NCBI GenBank assembly: GCA_019118565.1
Contig: DWYR01000025.1
Span: 62,001-126,000, forward strand
Reading direction: 5' to 3'
DNA length: 64,000 nt
Source: Candidatus Alistipes avicola
GTDB taxonomy: Bacteria > Bacteroidota > Bacteroidia > Bacteroidales > Rikenellaceae
Part shown: piece by piece, positions 10,839-20,018 of the stretch
Position numbering within the stretch: position 1 is the first letter of the stretch
Layout: each line of letters begins with the position of its first letter
Translations under genes and position numbers: made by a program
Notes under the pieces: model-generated
What the model was told of the DNA's origin: nothing
The model's database searches: none
Seen by the model: only the letters and a program-made list of their open reading frames with translations

Positions 10839-11078
10839 CTAATATGATTTGCAAGTAAAATATAAAAAGAAAGTGTGGAGTCTCTTTCGCTTATTCAATA
10901 GAAGGTTCTGACAAAACCCGAAGAAAATAAACGAATACCCCACACCTGAATAGATATGGGATACAGAGGGTGTAAAAACATCCTCTCCACAATCTAAACA
11001 AGAGATGAGTGTCGTACGTTGTCCTTTTCTTCGAAAGAAAACTGTCAGATTCTCTATTGAGGACAAAGTGAAAAACAC
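10839..11078 (-). pseudogene. Possible decayed zinc-ribbon protein fragment
   Basis: A 79-codon frame with a GTG start lies between the promoter at 11122-11129 and the HARE-HTH gene. It contains ISCLDCGEDV followed by SVSHIYSGVGYSF, which resembles a short zinc ribbon whose second CxxC pair has been lost. Downstream it is hydrophobic, then basic. It may be a remnant, or just the leader of the downstream transcript. Low confidence. Confidence 0.3.
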
Positions 11079-11121
11079 TTTCTAATATGTCTGAACAAAC
11101 GCGTAAAGCGCTTATACCTTA

Positions 11122-11129
11122 CAAATATA
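11122..11129 (-). promoter_or_regulatory. -7 promoter element of the HARE-HTH unit
   Basis: Reads TATATTTG leftward, matching TAnnTTTG, with a TTTG about 15 bases further upstream. It would drive the 79-codon frame and the three membrane-protein genes. Confidence 0.5.
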
Positions 11130-11198
11130 GTGTTTTTTTCTAAACAAAGAAAAATTATGAAACAAGACAATTATTAATATTTATTTCGAGACTTAGAC

Positions 11199-11206
11199 TA
11201 TTTTTG
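11199..11206 (+). promoter_or_regulatory. -7 promoter element of the MATE gene
   Basis: Reads TATTTTTG, a full consensus match, 20 bases ahead of the ATG at 11226, so the leader would be short. Confidence 0.55.
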
Positions 11207-11225
11207 CAGCGTAAAACGTCCCGTT

Positions 11226-12548
11226 ATGAACCGAGAGATTCTACGCTTAGCCATTCCCAACATCATCTCCAACATCACCGTGCCGCTGATGGGCATCATG
11301 AGTTCGGCTATCGCGGGACACCTCGACGACTCGGCCGCAACGATCGGCGCACTGGCCATCGGCGTGTCGATCTTCAACTTCATCTACTGGAACTGCAGTT
11401 TCGTACGCATGGGAACAAGCGGTCTGACGGCACAGGCCTTCGGAGCCGGCAACTTTCGCGAGTGCACCAACATGCTCGTCCGCAGCCTGCTCGTATCGGC
11501 CCTGTTGGGAGTGCTCATGCTGGCCCTGCAACGGCCTCTGGGAGAACTGGCTCTCTGGGCCATGAACGGCAATCAGATCGTCCGCGAATATTTCTATGCC
11601 CGAATCTGGGCCGTACCCGCCGGCATCGTCCTGTTCGGGTTCAACGGCTGGTATACCGGTATGCAGAATGCCGTCATCCCGATGTGTATCGCCATCACCG
11701 TAAACATCATCCACATCGTTACGAGCCTCTGGTTCGTATTCGGCTACGGGATGGGAATCACGGGCATCGCCTACGGCTCGGTCGTTGCCCAGAACACGGG
11801 CGTTGCACTGGCCGTACTGCTGCTCTGGATCCGCTACCGCAAGGTTCTCACCCGCTTCTCGTGGCGGGAGGTGATCGACTGGGGGCCTATCCGACGGTTC
11901 TTTATCATCAACCGCGACATCATCGTCCGCACGCTCTGCATCGTCGCCGTATATACCTTCTTTACGGCAGCATCGGCCCGTATGGAGGATCAGATTCTGC
12001 TGACGGTCAATACCCTGCTGCTGCAGATCTTTACCCTCTACTCCTACATGAACGACGGACTGGCCTATGCAGCCGAAGCCCTGACCGGCCGCTTTATCGG
12101 AGCGCGCGACGAAGAGTCGCTGCGCCGATGCACCCGCCGCTGTCTGGTCTGGGGCGGCGCCATCGCCCTCTTCTTCGTCGGCCTCTATCTGGCCGGATGG
12201 CGCGAACTGCTGGGGATCTTCACCAAATCCGACTCGGCGGACGCCTCGCTGATCATCGAGGCCGCCCGCGACTACGTCGTCTGGATCCTGCTGATTCCGA
12301 TCGCAAGCGCCCTCCCCTTCATCATGGACGGCATCATGGTCGGAGCCACCGAAACGCGCGTGATGCGCAACTCGATGGTGCTCTCAACCATCGCCTACTT
12401 CGGAATCTTCTACGGGCTCTATCCGGTAATCGGGAACAATGCCCTGTGGATGGCCTTCACCCTCTACATGTTCCTGCGGGGAGTCATCCAGTGGCTGATG
12501 ACCAAGCGGCTGAAACTCATCTATCAAAAAGCAAGGCTCTCGGAGTAA
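11226..12548 (+). CDS. MATE-family multidrug/metabolite exporter
   Basis: A 440-residue inner-membrane protein with about twelve hydrophobic segments in two similar halves, the MATE layout. The start MNREILRLAIPNIISNITVPL is typical of the DinF-like branch. Family members export cationic drugs or metabolites in exchange for Na+ or H+. The Bacteroidota promoter at 11199 supports this start. Substrate cannot be told from sequence. GC content returns to the level of the core genes here, in contrast to the AT-rich patch upstream. Confidence 0.9.
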   Translation: MNREILRLAIPNIISNITVPLMGIMSSAIAGHLDDSAATIGALAIGVSIFNFIYWNCSFVRMGTSGLTAQAFGAGNFRECTNMLVRSLLVSALLGVLMLALQRPLGELALWAMNGNQIVREYFYARIWAVPAGIVLFGFNGWYTGMQNAVIPMCIAITVNIIHIVTSLWFVFGYGMGITGIAYGSVVAQNTGVALAVLLLWIRYRKVLTRFSWREVIDWGPIRRFFIINRDIIVRTLCIVAVYTFFTAASARMEDQILLTVNTLLLQIFTLYSYMNDGLAYAAEALTGRFIGARDEESLRRCTRRCLVWGGAIALFFVGLYLAGWRELLGIFTKSDSADASLIIEAARDYVVWILLIPIASALPFIMDGIMVGATETRVMRNSMVLSTIAYFGIFYGLYPVIGNNALWMAFTLYMFLRGVIQWLMTKRLKLIYQKARLSE

Positions 12549-12592
12549 ATTCAAAACAGAAACATGTTTGTATTCTCAACAAATAGCATAAT

Positions 12593-13395
12593 ATGAATTG
12601 TAAACTCATCACCGCATCCCTATTCCTTTCAGGAAGTTTATTTGCGCAAACACCCCAAGACAGTGTGCTGATTCAAGGACGTGTAACAGATTTCAATGGC
12701 AACCCATAGACAGCTGTACGGTAATGTGACAAAATTCCTCATTCAACAATACCATTGAGGTTTTGACTGATAACCATGGGTATTACTCAGCCCGCATACC
12801 CAAAGGGAAATACCAAAGTATGGCTGCCATTCGTCTGGATGTTTATCCGCATACGGCCAAAGCGGGGATATCCGATGCTGATCAACGTCTGGAATTCTGG
12901 GCATGGGACTTCATTGCCGACCGCGACACAACACTCAATATCCGCTACCATCGTATGGAGGTATACGGACTGCGTGCGTTTCATATTCCCGGAGGAATGT
13001 CCACGTACCAGATTTTTGTACGTCCCATGAGCCTGACCCGCTTCCAGCAAATTATAAAACAAAGATATGAGGCCACGCACGGAGAAGACTTAAGCGACAT
13101 CAAACAGGATTCCATTGGCAAAAATGCAAAAGGGATCTTTTCTGCGCCGCACACGGATCAACTGAAAGTTACCGTGTGGATTGATGGAGAGGAGGTCCCC
13201 GTTCTGATGAAACAGGAGATCAAGGAGTACTATTCGGCCGATGAATACGGGAATGCCTATCTGTTGACTGTCGATCGTCCCCAAAGGACAACATCCTTGC
13301 CATACCATATTATCAAGGTAAAACTGGAAGATTTGGAATACGGTGAAAAAGGCGAGGGATTATATTATATGGAAAAAGATTCGTATGTAAAATAA
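12593..13395 (+). pseudogene. Broken secreted protein with carboxypeptidase-regulatory-like domain
   Basis: An ATG at 12593 opens a signal peptide (MNCKLITASLFLSGSLFAQ) followed by QGRVTDFNGNP, the usual start of a CarboxypepD_reg-like beta domain. The frame then hits TAG at 12707. Continuation needs one extra base near the CCC at 12703-12705; the next frame reads PIDSCTVM, meets a TGA at 12727-12729, and resumes as NSSFNNTIEVLTDNHGYYS for another 210 residues to 13395. The gene therefore carries a frameshift and a nonsense codon. The remainder is a globular extracytoplasmic protein with no family I can name. Translation from 12763 alone would lack a signal peptide. Confidence 0.75.
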
Positions 13396-13440
13396 TACGT
13401 TCACCATACTTCCTTGGGAATCCGCCCTTAAACCTCATCA

Positions 13441-13475
13441 AAAAAAGAGTTCGGAAATAATCCGAACTCTTTTTT
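13441..13475. terminator. Bidirectional intrinsic terminator
   Basis: A perfect 15-base inverted repeat (13441-13455 with 13461-13475), loop AATAA, flanked by A and T tracts. It separates the broken secreted-protein gene from the convergent TPR gene. Confidence 0.88.
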
Positions 13476-13492
13476 TTACAATTCAAACAGAA

Positions 13493-14851
13493 TTATTGTT
13501 GCTGCATCTGCTCGTACAAAGCATTGTAGGCCTGATTCTTCTCCATCATACCCTCGCGATCACGCAGACGGAAGGTAAGCGCTCTCAACAGTGCAACCGG
13601 ATCAAGCTGAGTCGCATCAATCTCATGAGCCTTCTCCAGGAACGGAATCGCCTCAGCATAAGCAGACAGGATCACCTCCTGATCGGCATTGGCCTCCTCC
13701 ATGCTCGTATAACGCTTTGCATTGGCCTCCTCGTTCAGGGCATCAGCCTTCATGATGAAATAATATCCCGTGAAGAAATTAGCCTGATAGGAGGTAGGAT
13801 CGATCTCAATGGCTTTCTGCAGCGAAGCGATTGCCTCATCGTAATTCTTCAACTCAACGAAGATCTGGGCTCGACCGAACCAGAGCTCGATATTCTGCGG
13901 ATCATTGGCAATCGTAGCATCCAACTTCTCAATCAACTCCGAAGGATCTCCCAATCCCTCCTCCGTCGAATAGAGATTGATCAGGCTGGTAAGCAACTCC
14001 TGATTGTTCGGGAACTTGGTAATACCCTCCAGCAAGGTCTCCTTCGCTTTCTGCACATTGGCCGGATCATCCGTACGCTGGCCATAGTAGCAGTGATAGA
14101 GGAAGTAATAGAACTGACCATCCTCATCGACATATCCCATCTCCCGAGCCTTGAGCAACATCTCCTCACCACGTTTGAACAGTTCGTGATCTGCCGAACC
14201 ACCTGCCGTAGCCAACATGCCGGCATAGTAGAGACGGGTCAGGTCAGGTGTCCCGAATGCAGGATTCATCTCGGCACGGAAAGCCGTCTCGAAAGCCTCG
14301 GATGCCTGTCTGAATTCACCCATCTCATTCAACGTATTACCCTGCTCCGCACAGAAGTTATCGATACGAACCAACTGCTCGCGAATCTTCGAGGCCTGTT
14401 TGGGATCGAGTTCATAGGCCTTGTCCAAAGCGGAGAGAGCCTTCTCGATAGCCCCGTCAAATACCTCGGCAGTCTGTTTCCAACCCGCAACCTGGCTATC
14501 CGACGAATAAACCGTCACATAGTCATAAACCAGGGCCATCATCGGAGTTTTGTTCAAGACAACCTCTTCGATCGAATTCGGCTCTCCCAGCAAAGCCATC
14601 ACTTGAATATCCAGCAACATGCTGTTGGGATCATCGCTCAAATAAAGACCTTTTGTCGGCTGGATCGCAGCATCGATATAACTCTTTGCCAAATTAATCC
14701 ACGTAGCTGCTTTCGTAGATTTTTTCGCATCGGCAGCTGCCGCTTCGTTCTTTGCAATTTTCTGCAACAAAGCCTCCTTGTTAAAGTCTTGTGCCTGTGC
14801 AGCCATACCCAGCAAAGCTGCTACAGACAGAGCCAAAATCAGCTTTTTCAT
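13493..14851 (-). CDS. Periplasmic TPR-repeat protein
   Basis: A 452-residue protein with signal peptide MKKLILALSVAALLGMAAQA. The mature part is helical, with tetratricopeptide repeats most evident near residues 315-350 (IELWFGRAQIFVELKNYDEA) and just after. TPR proteins act as scaffolds for protein complexes. It ends at a terminator shared with the pseudogene and starts 66 bases downstream of gyrA, so it may be co-transcribed with gyrA. The partner is unknown. Confidence 0.85.
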   Translation of the reverse strand: MKKLILALSVAALLGMAAQAQDFNKEALLQKIAKNEAAAADAKKSTKAATWINLAKSYIDAAIQPTKGLYLSDDPNSMLLDIQVMALLGEPNSIEEVVLNKTPMMALVYDYVTVYSSDSQVAGWKQTAEVFDGAIEKALSALDKAYELDPKQASKIREQLVRIDNFCAEQGNTLNEMGEFRQASEAFETAFRAEMNPAFGTPDLTRLYYAGMLATAGGSADHELFKRGEEMLLKAREMGYVDEDGQFYYFLYHCYYGQRTDDPANVQKAKETLLEGITKFPNNQELLTSLINLYSTEEGLGDPSELIEKLDATIANDPQNIELWFGRAQIFVELKNYDEAIASLQKAIEIDPTSYQANFFTGYYFIMKADALNEEANAKRYTSMEEANADQEVILSAYAEAIPFLEKAHEIDATQLDPVALLRALTFRLRDREGMMEKNQAYNALYEQMQQQ

Positions 14852-14917
14852 AATGAACGTGTTTTTACGCTTTTAAAACGTGTTAAATTTATAATTGAGT
14901 TTTCTAAAAGTCTCTCA

Positions 14918-17476
14918 TTACTCCTGGGACTCCGTGGTATTGGTCTCTTCCGAAACACTTGCCTCCTCTGTCGCAGTGGGGACTTCCGCATCACGCAGAT
15001 TCTCCTCCGCGCTCGAAGGGACGACCATAACCGAAGCGATAGAATCTCCCTCTCGCAGATTGATGATTCGCACACCCTGCGTCGCACGACCCGCCACGCG
15101 AATCTGATCGACCGCCGTACGGATCGTCAAGCCCGAGCGGTTGATGATCATCAAGTCATTTTCGTCGGTTACGGCCTGGATTGAGATCAACTTGCCGGTC
15201 TTCTCCGTAATGTTGATCGTCTTCACACCCTTACCGCCACGGTTGGTAATACGATATTCATCCAGATCGGTCCGCTTCCCGTATCCGTTCTCACTGAGAA
15301 CCAGCACATCCTGCTTGCTATCCGGTTCGATGCAGATCATGCCGATCGCCTCATCGCCCTCTTCGAGCGAAATACCGCGTACACCGGCCCCCACTCGTCC
15401 GATCGGACGTACCGTCTCCTCATTGAAACGGATCGCCTTGCCATCACGGGCCGCAATCATCACCTCGGCATTGCCGCTGGTGAGTTTAGCCTCGATCAAC
15501 TGGTCGCCCTCCCGGATCACAATGGCGTTCACACCGTTTTGACGCGGACGGGAATAGGCCTCCAGCTTCGTCTTCTTGATCGTACCGTCCTTGGTACACA
15601 TCACAATATAATTATTGTTGATGTACTCCTCGTCGGTCAGGCGACGTACATTGATATAGGCACGCACCTTGTCGTCCGGCTCGATCTGTATGATGTTCTG
15701 GATCGCACGTCCCTTCGAAGAACGAGTCCCCTCCGGAATTTCGTACACCTTCAACCAATAACAACGGCCCTTTTCGGTAAAGAACAACATCGTATTGTGC
15801 ATCGAAGCCACATAGATGTGCTCGATGAAATCCTCGTCGCGCGTCGCACTACCCTTGGCTCCGACACCGCCACGGTTTTGCGTGCGGTACTCGGCCAGCG
15901 GCGTACGTTTGATATAACCCATGTGCGAAATGGTGATCACCATCTCCTCATCGGCATAGAAATCCTCGGGATTGAACTCCTCGGAAGAATAGACAATCTC
16001 GGAACGACGCTCGTCACCATACTTCTCTTTCACCTCGACCAACTCGTCTCGCACGATCTTCATCTGCAGGTCATGGTTGGCCAACACATCCTTGAAGAAG
16101 GCGATCTGGGCCTCCAGCTCATCACGCTCTGCCACCAGTTTGTCATACTCCAACCCCGTCAAGGCACGCAAACGCATCTCGATAATAGCCGAGGTCTGGG
16201 CATCTGTCAAACCGAACCGCTCGGTCATGGCCTGTTTTGCCAAATCGGGAGTCTTGGCTGCACGGATGATATGGATGATCTCGTCGATATTGTCCTGGGC
16301 GATCAAAAGACCCAGCACGATATGCAGACGTTTCTCGGCCTTGGCCAGATCGAACCGCGTACGGCGTACCACCACGTCGTGACGGTGGTCGACAAAATGG
16401 CGAATCAGCCCCAGCAAGTTAAGCTGCTGCGGACGGCCGTTGACCAGAGCAATGTTGTTCACCGCAAAGGAACTCTGTAGAGGCGTATTCTTGAACAGCG
16501 TATTGAGTACGACATTGGCCACCGCATCGTGTTTCAGGATAATGATGATGCGGGTACCGTTACGGTCGCTCTCATCATTGATATAGGAGATGCCCTCGAT
16601 CTTCTTCTCGTTGATCATGTCGGCGATCTTCTTGATCATATCGGCCTTGTTGATCATGTAGGGGATCTCCGTCACCACGATACACTCACGACCGCTGGCC
16701 GTATGTTCGATCTCGGTGCGGGCACGCATGATCACCCGGCCGCGACCGGTCAAAAGCGCCTCCTTCACCCCCTCATAACCGTAGATCAGGCCTCCGGTCG
16801 GGAAGTCGGGCCCCTTGACATATTTCAGCAGCTCCTCACACGCGATATCCGGATTGTCCACATAGGCGCAGCAGGCATCGATCACCTCGCCCAGGTTATG
16901 GGGTGCCATATTGGTTGCCATACCGACCGCAATACCGCTCGATCCGTTCACCAGCAAAAGAGGAATTCGCGTGGGGAGCACCGTCGGTTCCGGAATCGTA
17001 TCATCGAAGTTGAGCGTCCAATCGACCGTATCCTTGTCGATGTCGGCCATCACCTCGTCGGTAATCTTCTGCATACGGGCCTCGGTATAACGCATGGCTG
17101 CCGGCGAATCACCGTCCATCGAACCGAAGTTACCCTGACCGTCCACCAACGGATAACGCATCGACCAATCCTGCGCCATGCGCACCATGGCCTCATAAAC
17201 CGGACTGTCACCGTGGGGGTGGAACTTACCGAGTACATCACCGACAATACGGGCGGACTTACGGGTCGGCTTATCCGAATAGAGATTCAGTTCGGCGCTC
17301 ATATCATAAAGGATGCGTCGGTGTACGGGTTTCAAACCGTCGCGCACGTCGGGAAGTGCTCGCGATACGATCACCGACATCGAATAGTCGATGTAGGCCG
17401 ACTTCATCTGCTCTTCGATATTGATTGGAATAATTCTCCCGATCAATCCCGCGTTCTTTTCTTCTTCTGTCAACAT
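14918..17476 (-). CDS. gyrA: DNA gyrase subunit A
   Basis: GyrA is the breakage-reunion subunit of gyrase and adds negative supercoils with GyrB. The 852-residue protein has the catalytic tyrosine Tyr130 in AAMRYTEAR, the HPHGDS motif with Ser91 at the main quinolone-resistance position, and a GyrA-box-like QNRGGVG near residue 557 ahead of the C-terminal beta-pinwheel. The last 40 residues are acidic, rich in Ser and Thr. A promoter with TTG-N20-TATTTTTG lies upstream. The GyrA box separates it from the topoisomerase IV subunit encoded at 27452-30190. Confidence 0.97.
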   Translation of the reverse strand: MLTEEEKNAGLIGRIIPINIEEQMKSAYIDYSMSVIVSRALPDVRDGLKPVHRRILYDMSAELNLYSDKPTRKSARIVGDVLGKFHPHGDSPVYEAMVRMAQDWSMRYPLVDGQGNFGSMDGDSPAAMRYTEARMQKITDEVMADIDKDTVDWTLNFDDTIPEPTVLPTRIPLLLVNGSSGIAVGMATNMAPHNLGEVIDACCAYVDNPDIACEELLKYVKGPDFPTGGLIYGYEGVKEALLTGRGRVIMRARTEIEHTASGRECIVVTEIPYMINKADMIKKIADMINEKKIEGISYINDESDRNGTRIIIILKHDAVANVVLNTLFKNTPLQSSFAVNNIALVNGRPQQLNLLGLIRHFVDHRHDVVVRRTRFDLAKAEKRLHIVLGLLIAQDNIDEIIHIIRAAKTPDLAKQAMTERFGLTDAQTSAIIEMRLRALTGLEYDKLVAERDELEAQIAFFKDVLANHDLQMKIVRDELVEVKEKYGDERRSEIVYSSEEFNPEDFYADEEMVITISHMGYIKRTPLAEYRTQNRGGVGAKGSATRDEDFIEHIYVASMHNTMLFFTEKGRCYWLKVYEIPEGTRSSKGRAIQNIIQIEPDDKVRAYINVRRLTDEEYINNNYIVMCTKDGTIKKTKLEAYSRPRQNGVNAIVIREGDQLIEAKLTSGNAEVMIAARDGKAIRFNEETVRPIGRVGAGVRGISLEEGDEAIGMICIEPDSKQDVLVLSENGYGKRTDLDEYRITNRGGKGVKTINITEKTGKLISIQAVTDENDLMIINRSGLTIRTAVDQIRVAGRATQGVRIINLREGDSIASVMVVPSSAEENLRDAEVPTATEEASVSEETNTTESQE

Positions 17477-18063
17477 CTTTTTCAGTCAGTTTCTTCTATC
17501 TCTTCTTCTAATCCTTCTTTTGCAGCAATCCTCAACCGATTATCGGCGAAGGCACGCAATTCGATCTCTTCCGATACGAATTGCATCTATTAACAAGCAA
17601 AAATAGCATTAATTTTAAAAATGGCCAATTTTAAGCAGGATAAAATGGAGCCATCCCGCAATATTCCCGACAAAACCTGCCATTATTACCCCTTTTCAGG
17701 CGATTTGAACGCCTAAAAAAAAAAGACACGACAGGAGGTCGGACTTTCCAACAAGAAAAACGAGAATATTCACAGAGAATGTTCCCATATTCCATAAAAA
17801 GCCCCCTTCATTTTGTTCTTTTTATCCAAAAATAAGGTCTTTTTTATCTTTTCCTCAAGAGGAAACTCCCTTCAGCCCTTTCTTTCTCAAAAATTTTTAT
17901 ATATATTCATGCTCAGAAAAAAACCTCACCCTAAAATCAAAAGCCCTCCGGAGATTCTCTCCGAACAGACAATACGATTTTACCTCTTTTTCACACCAAG
18001 CTCTTTACAACGAGCAGAGATTCCCTTGCCATACACCTAACCTTTAATAAATATTATGCTGCT
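17477..18063. other. Intergenic region between gyrA and the first BACON lipoprotein
   Basis: These 587 bases hold the gyrA promoter and a GGCG...CGCC hairpin near 17699-17715 followed by ten A residues. Much of the rest is T/C-rich, without a convincing gene. I see no tRNA or small RNA. Confidence 0.45.
17598..17605 (-). promoter_or_regulatory. -7 promoter element of gyrA
   Basis: Reads TATTTTTG leftward. A TTG lies 20 bases further upstream, the spacing expected for a -33 element. It is 122 bases from the gyrA ATG. Confidence 0.6.
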
Positions 18064-19765
18064 ATGAAAAAATTTCTACTTGTTTGTGCCTGCGCGGCAT
18101 TGATTGGGATTAATCGGCATGAGTTGTGAAAACAACGATCCGGAGCCGATTCTACCACCTGAAATCACAGTCGGGACATGCGATATGATCGCCGCAGAGG
18201 GCGGTCCCGCCTCCATCTCATACCAAATCACCAACCCCATATCCGAGACAACCCTTCCCCAAGCGGAATCCAGCCAGGAGTGGGTGCACTCTTTCCAAGT
18301 ATCCTCCGAAGCCATCTCCTTCACGGTCGATGCCAACGAGTCGGAACCCGGATCCGAACCGCGTACCGCAACGCTGACGATCACTTATCCCGAAGCTCAA
18401 CCCGTAACGGCTACGGTAACACAAGCCGCTCCCACATCCGACCCCGAGAAAGAGCTTTCCTTTACGATCGAAATCGTTTCCGAAACCTCTTCCGGAATAA
18501 CAGCGACCATCACCCCTTCACAAAACGAGGCCACCTATGTGGCAAGTCTGATCTATGTAAGCGACTACACGACGGACGAAGAGCTGATCGCCAACGATAT
18601 TAAAAGCTTTCAAGAGGAAGACTGGATGGGGAATCCGGGGCAAATCGCGGATCACCTGCAAACAGGAACATTGACCGAAAAAATGTTCGGTGCCTACAAA
18701 ACAGGCGAAGTCTACATTTACGCTTACGGTCTGACGGTCGACGGCGAAGCGACCTCTGCCGTCTTTAAAGAAAATGCAATCGTTCTTGATCGTCCTATCA
18801 TCACCACTGATCCCGACTACACGGCCAGCTACGCTCCCCTGGAAGTCCCTGTAGAAGGAGGACAATTCGAAGTGGCCTTCTCTGTCGAGAATCCGACCGA
18901 AGGGGCGGAAGTAACCTATGAGTTGCAATGGGGTGTCGAATGGGTACACGACATCGTACTCTCCGACGGGAAAATTTCCTTCACGGTCGACTCGAACGAA
19001 GCGGCCGAGCCCGGGAGCGAGCCCAGAAGGACCTTCTTCAATCTGGATTATCCGGGAACGTCATCCCGCCCCGCAATCAACATCCGTCAAGCGGCACCCG
19101 AAGAGGGCGAGGGAGGTGGACAGAGCGGCGATATTACGGATCTACAGATCGATATTCAGATCGTATCGGTCAACACCGATGGTCCTACCGCCACCTTCAT
19201 CCCGTCGGATCTCGAAGCCACCTACATCGTAGGAAAGATTTATGTAAACGACTACACTACAGATGAAGATCTGATCACTACCGAAGTCGATTACGTAAAG
19301 AATGGATGGACGGATCTGATTACCGGAGAGCTTCCAAACAGATTCTTCTGGACATGGAAAGCAGGTGATATGTACGTATATGCCTTGGGCATAAACGCCG
19401 ACGGAACGGTTACATCCCCGCTATTCAAGAAGATCGTCACTATCCCCGCCGCTCCCACAATCACGACCACCCCGGAATATTCCTACTACAACCCCCTACA
19501 GATACCCGTACAAGGAGGTACGTTTGATGTAACCTACGTCGTTGAGAATCCGGTCGAGGGAGGAGAAGTTACCTGCATACCGCCGTTCGGTGTCGAGTGG
19601 GTTCATGACTGCGTCGTTTCCGACGGCAAGGTAACCTTTACGGTCGACTCGAACGAAGCGGCCACCCCAGGTAGCGACCCGAGAGTAGCCTACCTCAACC
19701 TGGAATACACAGGGGCTACGGACCGGGCGACGATCACGATCAGTCAGGCTGCTCCGACAGAGTAG
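18064..19765 (+). CDS. BACON-domain lipoprotein, signal peptide frameshifted
   Basis: The ATG at 18064 opens MKKFLLVCACAALIG but reaches TGA after 21 codons; the rest runs in the next frame from about 18104. Removing one G from the GGG at 18106-18108 would restore a signal peptide ending GMSC. The body alternates three BACON-type beta domains (near residues 22-110, 240-335, 455-552 of the downstream frame) with two copies of a ~110-residue module. BACON domains are thought to bind carbohydrate or mucin. The next gene encodes a related protein. Either the gene is inactive in this strain or the base is a sequence error. Confidence 0.75.
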
Positions 19766-19845
19766 CTTAACGGCTAAATTTCAATACTCTACGGTCGGGA
19801 CAGTCGGCCGTAGAATCGACGCCATCCCTTCCCATACTTCTCTAT

Positions 19846-19876
19846 TGCACGGCGGCTTAATAAAAGTCGCCGTGCA
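19846..19876 (+). terminator. Hairpin after the first BACON lipoprotein gene
   Basis: A perfect 9-base inverted repeat (19846-19854 with 19868-19876) around 13 bases. There is no T tract, so termination is less certain. It lies 80 bases after the stop codon. Confidence 0.4.
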
Positions 19877-20018
19877 GGGGAGGTACGGTAAAAACCCAAC
19901 CCGAAAAAACTTCGATACGATTCGAATCATCGAAAGGAATCGAACTCGAAGCCGGGGAAAAAGACGAACAAAACCCTTAAACATTTGTATGTAAAAAAAT
20001 ATATCACGAGATAAAACC

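Larger units (their letters stand above)
10807..11225. other. AT-rich intergenic region with divergent promoters
   Basis: These 419 bases separate the leftward HARE-HTH unit from the rightward MATE gene. They hold two -7 motifs facing away from each other (11122-11129 leftward, 11199-11206 rightward) and the doubtful 79-codon frame. The leftward leader of about 310 bases is long. No RNA gene was recognised. Confidence 0.55.

Noticed and set aside
11204..12586. 460-codon frame overlapping the MATE gene in another frame
   Set aside because: The alternative frame gives an Arg/His/Pro-rich product without membrane helices; the MATE frame is clear.
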